Below, one piece after another: positions 24,560-26,720 of a stretch of DNA of 26,720 bases; the first letter of the stretch is position 1, and each line of letters opens with the position of its first letter. The DNA is taken from contig JALRDC010000159.1 in NCBI GenBank assembly GCA_023262245.1, positions 1 through 26,720 on the forward strand. The letters run 5' to 3'. The position numbers and the translations under genes were made by a program. The notes under the pieces were generated by a model. That model was not told the DNA's origin. It made no database searches and was given only the letters and a program-made list of their open reading frames with translations. Source of the DNA: Flavobacteriaceae bacterium. Lineage in GTDB: Bacteria > Bacteroidota > Bacteroidia > Flavobacteriales > Flavobacteriaceae.

Positions 24560-25816
24560 TTAATTATACTTTCTTTTTACAAACCAAATATCGTTTAACG
24601 ACAATCCTACTCGTAAGGCTACTATTGTCTCTTTAACTAGACCTGAATCTTTTTGCCCGCGTTGGCTTATTTCAAGTCCAACATTCGCATTGGACAATCC
24701 GCCTAATGGCAAACCTAAACCAAATGATATGCCAGTTTCTGTTAAAGGAATGTTATTAATTACTACGCTCATTTGTTCGGTTCGCATTCCAACCCGGTAA
24801 ACCACTCGGCTCCAAAAACTTGTAAAAGAAGCATAATTTGGGATAAAGTAGCCACCGATAGTCCATTTTTTGGCATCTCGATAAGAAACATTTTCTCTTC
24901 TAAAAAATCTGTTGCTAAAGTTAGCAGATTTTGTCAAATTTCTTTGTACTCCTACAAACCATTTCTTGTTTTTACCAAATCCGGCACCTAAACGAGTAGT
25001 TTGGGAGAGATCCATTTGGGTTTTTTCCAGACCCATAGGACTCAAATTTATTTCTACAAAATCCGATACTTGCTCTGTAGATAGCGACTGGGTATAAAAT
25101 GTTCTACTATTATCGGAATCTAGAGCAATGTTTGGCTGATAAGAAAACATTGCTTGTGCGTTGAATGTATTGCTTATGGGAATGTTTGCTTGCGCAGAAA
25201 ATTGATAACTAAACCCTCCTAAACTGGATTCGTTTACCAAAAAAGTACCGTTGTCTATTCCTTCTACAAATTGCCCGGTTCGGTAAAAAAGATTTCCAAA
25301 ATTATAATGAATGGTCGATCCAATTGAGAAATATGAAGTAAGAGGGATTCCTACGGATAAAAAAGCTTGATTTAAACCACCCGATCCTTCATAACGGTTA
25401 AAAATATCGATATCTGAACTTTGTGAATTACCTTCTATTCTATAGCCCACCGAAGTATAGGGTACGATTCCAAAACCAAAACTAAATCTTTTAGTGGGAA
25501 TGCTCACAGCTAGGTAATCTAAGGCTGCTAAGTCTGACCGCTGTGATTCGCTAGCAGAAGCAAGATTATTATTTGTATAGTTGATCCCTACAGAATAGGT
25601 CGTAAGTTTTAAAAAGCCGTAGCTGGCAGGATTGTTTAAATTTGCATGAATGGAATCTGTAAACACATCTAGACCTCCCATATGACGTGTGGCTTGTGTT
25701 CCGCTAAAATTTCGCTCCCCTAAACCAGTAGCAGAATAGGGGGAAGAGGCACCGTTTTGAGCAAACAGATTGCTTGTCAATAAAAGCATTAAGAAAAACC
25801 CTCCGATTCTTGTCAT
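24560..25816 (-). CDS. Outer-membrane beta-barrel protein, unknown function
   Basis: The 418-aa product has a signal peptide (cleavage likely after LFA, residue 19) and a mature part rich in alternating polar and aromatic or glycine residues, typical of an outer-membrane barrel. The N-terminal mature segment SSPYSATGLGERNFSG resembles the start of FadL/PorV-like Bacteroidota barrels. GLSFLG-type and NNIPLTETGISFGLGLPLGG strands occur near the end, and the protein finishes in FVKRKYN. The ATG overlaps the coaX end by 4 bases. Substrate or partner cannot be read from sequence. Linked lptC and TPR genes suggest envelope assembly. Confidence 0.82.
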   Translation of the reverse strand: MTRIGGFFLMLLLTSNLFAQNGASSPYSATGLGERNFSGTQATRHMGGLDVFTDSIHANLNNPASYGFLKLTTYSVGINYTNNNLASASESQRSDLAALDYLAVSIPTKRFSFGFGIVPYTSVGYRIEGNSQSSDIDIFNRYEGSGGLNQAFLSVGIPLTSYFSIGSTIHYNFGNLFYRTGQFVEGIDNGTFLVNESSLGGFSYQFSAQANIPISNTFNAQAMFSYQPNIALDSDNSRTFYTQSLSTEQVSDFVEINLSPMGLEKTQMDLSQTTRLGAGFGKNKKWFVGVQRNLTKSANFSNRFFRRENVSYRDAKKWTIGGYFIPNYASFTSFWSRVVYRVGMRTEQMSVVINNIPLTETGISFGLGLPLGGLSNANVGLEISQRGQKDSGLVKETIVALRVGLSLNDIWFVKRKYN

Positions 25817-26547
25817 GAAGAAATATTCGTTGATAAGATAAAATTCAAACCTTTAGCTAAAAAATTTGAATGGGCAAAGATGCTATTTTTTAATGGTTTT
25901 GACAACCTTTCCGCGTCTCCTCCTGTTAAAATGACCGTTAAATTTTCAAATTTATTGTGATATTGGTCTATTATACCCTCAATTTCAGCCTGAACTCCTC
26001 TAAAAACTCCAATGTGTAGGGCTTCTTTTGTAGCTGTTCCAAATAATTCTTTTGTAGGAATTGGTTTCAAAAGGGGTAACTTTCCAGAATAATCATTCAT
26101 CGCTTTATATCGCATTGTAATTCCAGGACTTATTGAACCGCCATGATGCACTCCCTCTTTATCTAAAAAATCAAAAGTAATACAGCTTCCCAAATCTATA
26201 ACAAGAACATTTTGCTCAGGATATTCTATACTACAAGCAGCTAATAGTGCTATTCGGTCTGCACCCAATTGTTCTTTTGGGTGGTATTTGGTTTGAAAAG
26301 GTAGTGTGAGCTTTGTTGAACAGAGCAGGGTCGGAAGCTTTTCAAGCGCTCTTAATAATTCTTGAAGAATACTCCCATTAACATCCGAAACAATACAATG
26401 GGAAAGTGTACTGTACTTTTCTTGGAGTGATACTAGGGTTTCTTCCCATAATTTTAAGGGAGTTATTACTGCGTCTAGTTGCTTCGTCTCATTAAAAACA
26501 AAAAACTTTATTTGAGTATTTCCGATATCAATAATGAGTCGCATCAT
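25813..26547 (-). CDS. coaX: Type III pantothenate kinase CoaX
   Basis: CoaX phosphorylates pantothenate in the first step of coenzyme A synthesis. It belongs to the ASKHA fold and is not inhibited by CoA as type I enzymes are. The 244-aa product has the phosphate-1 motif IIDIGNTQIKFF (about 5-16), LGADRIALLAA (about 98-108), VIDLGSCITFDF (about 120-131), and GGSISPGITMR. Length is normal (about 245-260). Two consecutive ATG codons (26547 and 26544) make the start ambiguous by one residue. It is the first gene of the minus-strand unit and overlaps the next gene by 4 bases (ATGA). The gap to tRNA-Phe is 95 bases. Confidence 0.95.
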   Translation of the reverse strand: MMRLIIDIGNTQIKFFVFNETKQLDAVITPLKLWEETLVSLQEKYSTLSHCIVSDVNGSILQELLRALEKLPTLLCSTKLTLPFQTKYHPKEQLGADRIALLAACSIEYPEQNVLVIDLGSCITFDFLDKEGVHHGGSISPGITMRYKAMNDYSGKLPLLKPIPTKELFGTATKEALHIGVFRGVQAEIEGIIDQYHNKFENLTVILTGGDAERLSKPLKNSIFAHSNFLAKGLNFILSTNISS

Positions 26548-26595
26548 TTATTTCTTGAAAGTGACTAAATTACAAAGAAAATAAGTGAAATGTTT

Positions 26596-26625
26596 TTGTG
26601 AGAAGACAAAAGGCAGTTATATTTG
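26596..26625 (+). promoter_or_regulatory. Consensus promoter of tRNA-Phe
   Basis: TTG (26596-26598) and TATATTTG (26618-26625), separated by 19 bases, match the Bacteroidota housekeeping promoter fully. The start of transcription should fall near 26630, about 12 bases before the tRNA. Confidence 0.85.
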
Positions 26626-26642
26626 CACTTGCTTAAAAGCGG

Positions 26643-26715
26643 GGTACCTTAGCTCAGTTGGTAGAGCAAAGGACTGAAAATCCTTGTGTCCCTGGTTCGA
26701 TTCCTGGAGGTACCA
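26643..26715 (+). tRNA. tRNA-Phe (anticodon GAA)
   Basis: The 73-nt gene folds as a cloverleaf. The acceptor stem GGTACCT pairs with AGGTACC, the D arm has GCTC/GAGC, and the anticodon stem AAGGA/TCCTT encloses CTGAAAA with GAA at 26676-26678. The T arm holds the TTCGATT loop with one T-T mismatch in the stem (26693 with 26705). The discriminator is A, and CCA is not encoded (CAT follows). It lies 18 bases after the promoter and is divergent from coaX. Confidence 0.97.
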
Positions 26716-26720
26716 CATTT

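Noticed and set aside
1..26720. Mobile elements, CRISPR arrays, prophage, toxin-antitoxin or defence genes
   Set aside because: I saw no transposase, integrase, regularly spaced repeats, or atypical composition. All genes fit a conserved chromosomal backbone.

Overview
The window is an A+T-rich stretch of a Bacteroidota chromosome, most likely from a marine-type Flavobacteriaceae member. The basis is the gene content (a 718-codon Tsp/Prc protease frame, a ComEC without a metallo-beta-lactamase domain, class II HMG-CoA reductase next to a GYDIA-type GHMP kinase, coaX beside lptC), the near absence of Shine-Dalgarno sites, and two promoters that match the Bacteroidota consensus TTG-N17-19-TAnnTTTG. 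Genes are packed very tightly. Neighbours overlap by 4, 8 or 13 bases or abut, no gene-free stretch reaches 300 bases (the longest is about 166 bases, at 16101-16266), and all three convergent junctions overlap or are 2 bases apart.

Layout, left to right. (1) 1-6467, plus strand: the 3' part of purH followed by the cell-elongation cluster mreB-mreC-mreD-mrdA(PBP2)-rodA. (2) 6464-9676, minus strand: a tail-specific protease (prc) followed by an orphan DppC-like ABC permease. (3) 9801-14033, plus strand: surE, a small membrane protein, lpxB and comEC. (4) 14023-16100, minus strand: a POT-family peptide transporter and an exported thioredoxin-fold protein. (5) 16267-18484, plus strand: HMG-CoA reductase and a GHMP kinase, the mevalonate-pathway pair, behind a clear promoter. 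(6) 18487-26547, minus strand: coaX, an outer-membrane beta-barrel protein, a TPR protein, lptC, a 65-aa membrane protein, a CNNM/CorC-type protein, a PpiD-like foldase, a strong intrinsic terminator, and a small hypothetical gene. (7) 26643-26715, plus strand: tRNA-Phe(GAA) behind a textbook promoter.

Much of the window concerns the cell envelope: peptidoglycan elongation (MreBCD, PBP2, RodA), lipid A synthesis (LpxB), LPS transport (LptC), periplasmic folding and proteolysis (PpiD-like, Tsp), and isoprenoid precursors (HMGR, GHMP kinase) that feed undecaprenyl lipid carriers. The last gene set (coaX to the CNNM gene) is translationally coupled end to end and is the best place to look for uncharacterised envelope partners.

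I see no mobile element, phage gene, CRISPR array, toxin-antitoxin pair or defence system. This is mainly a conserved housekeeping region, and I do not see a clearly new system. The points most worth a second look are a cysteine/histidine cluster in PBP2, repeats in the HMGR promoter region, the LptC-linked operon with its uncharacterised members, and the orphan permease coupled to the protease.
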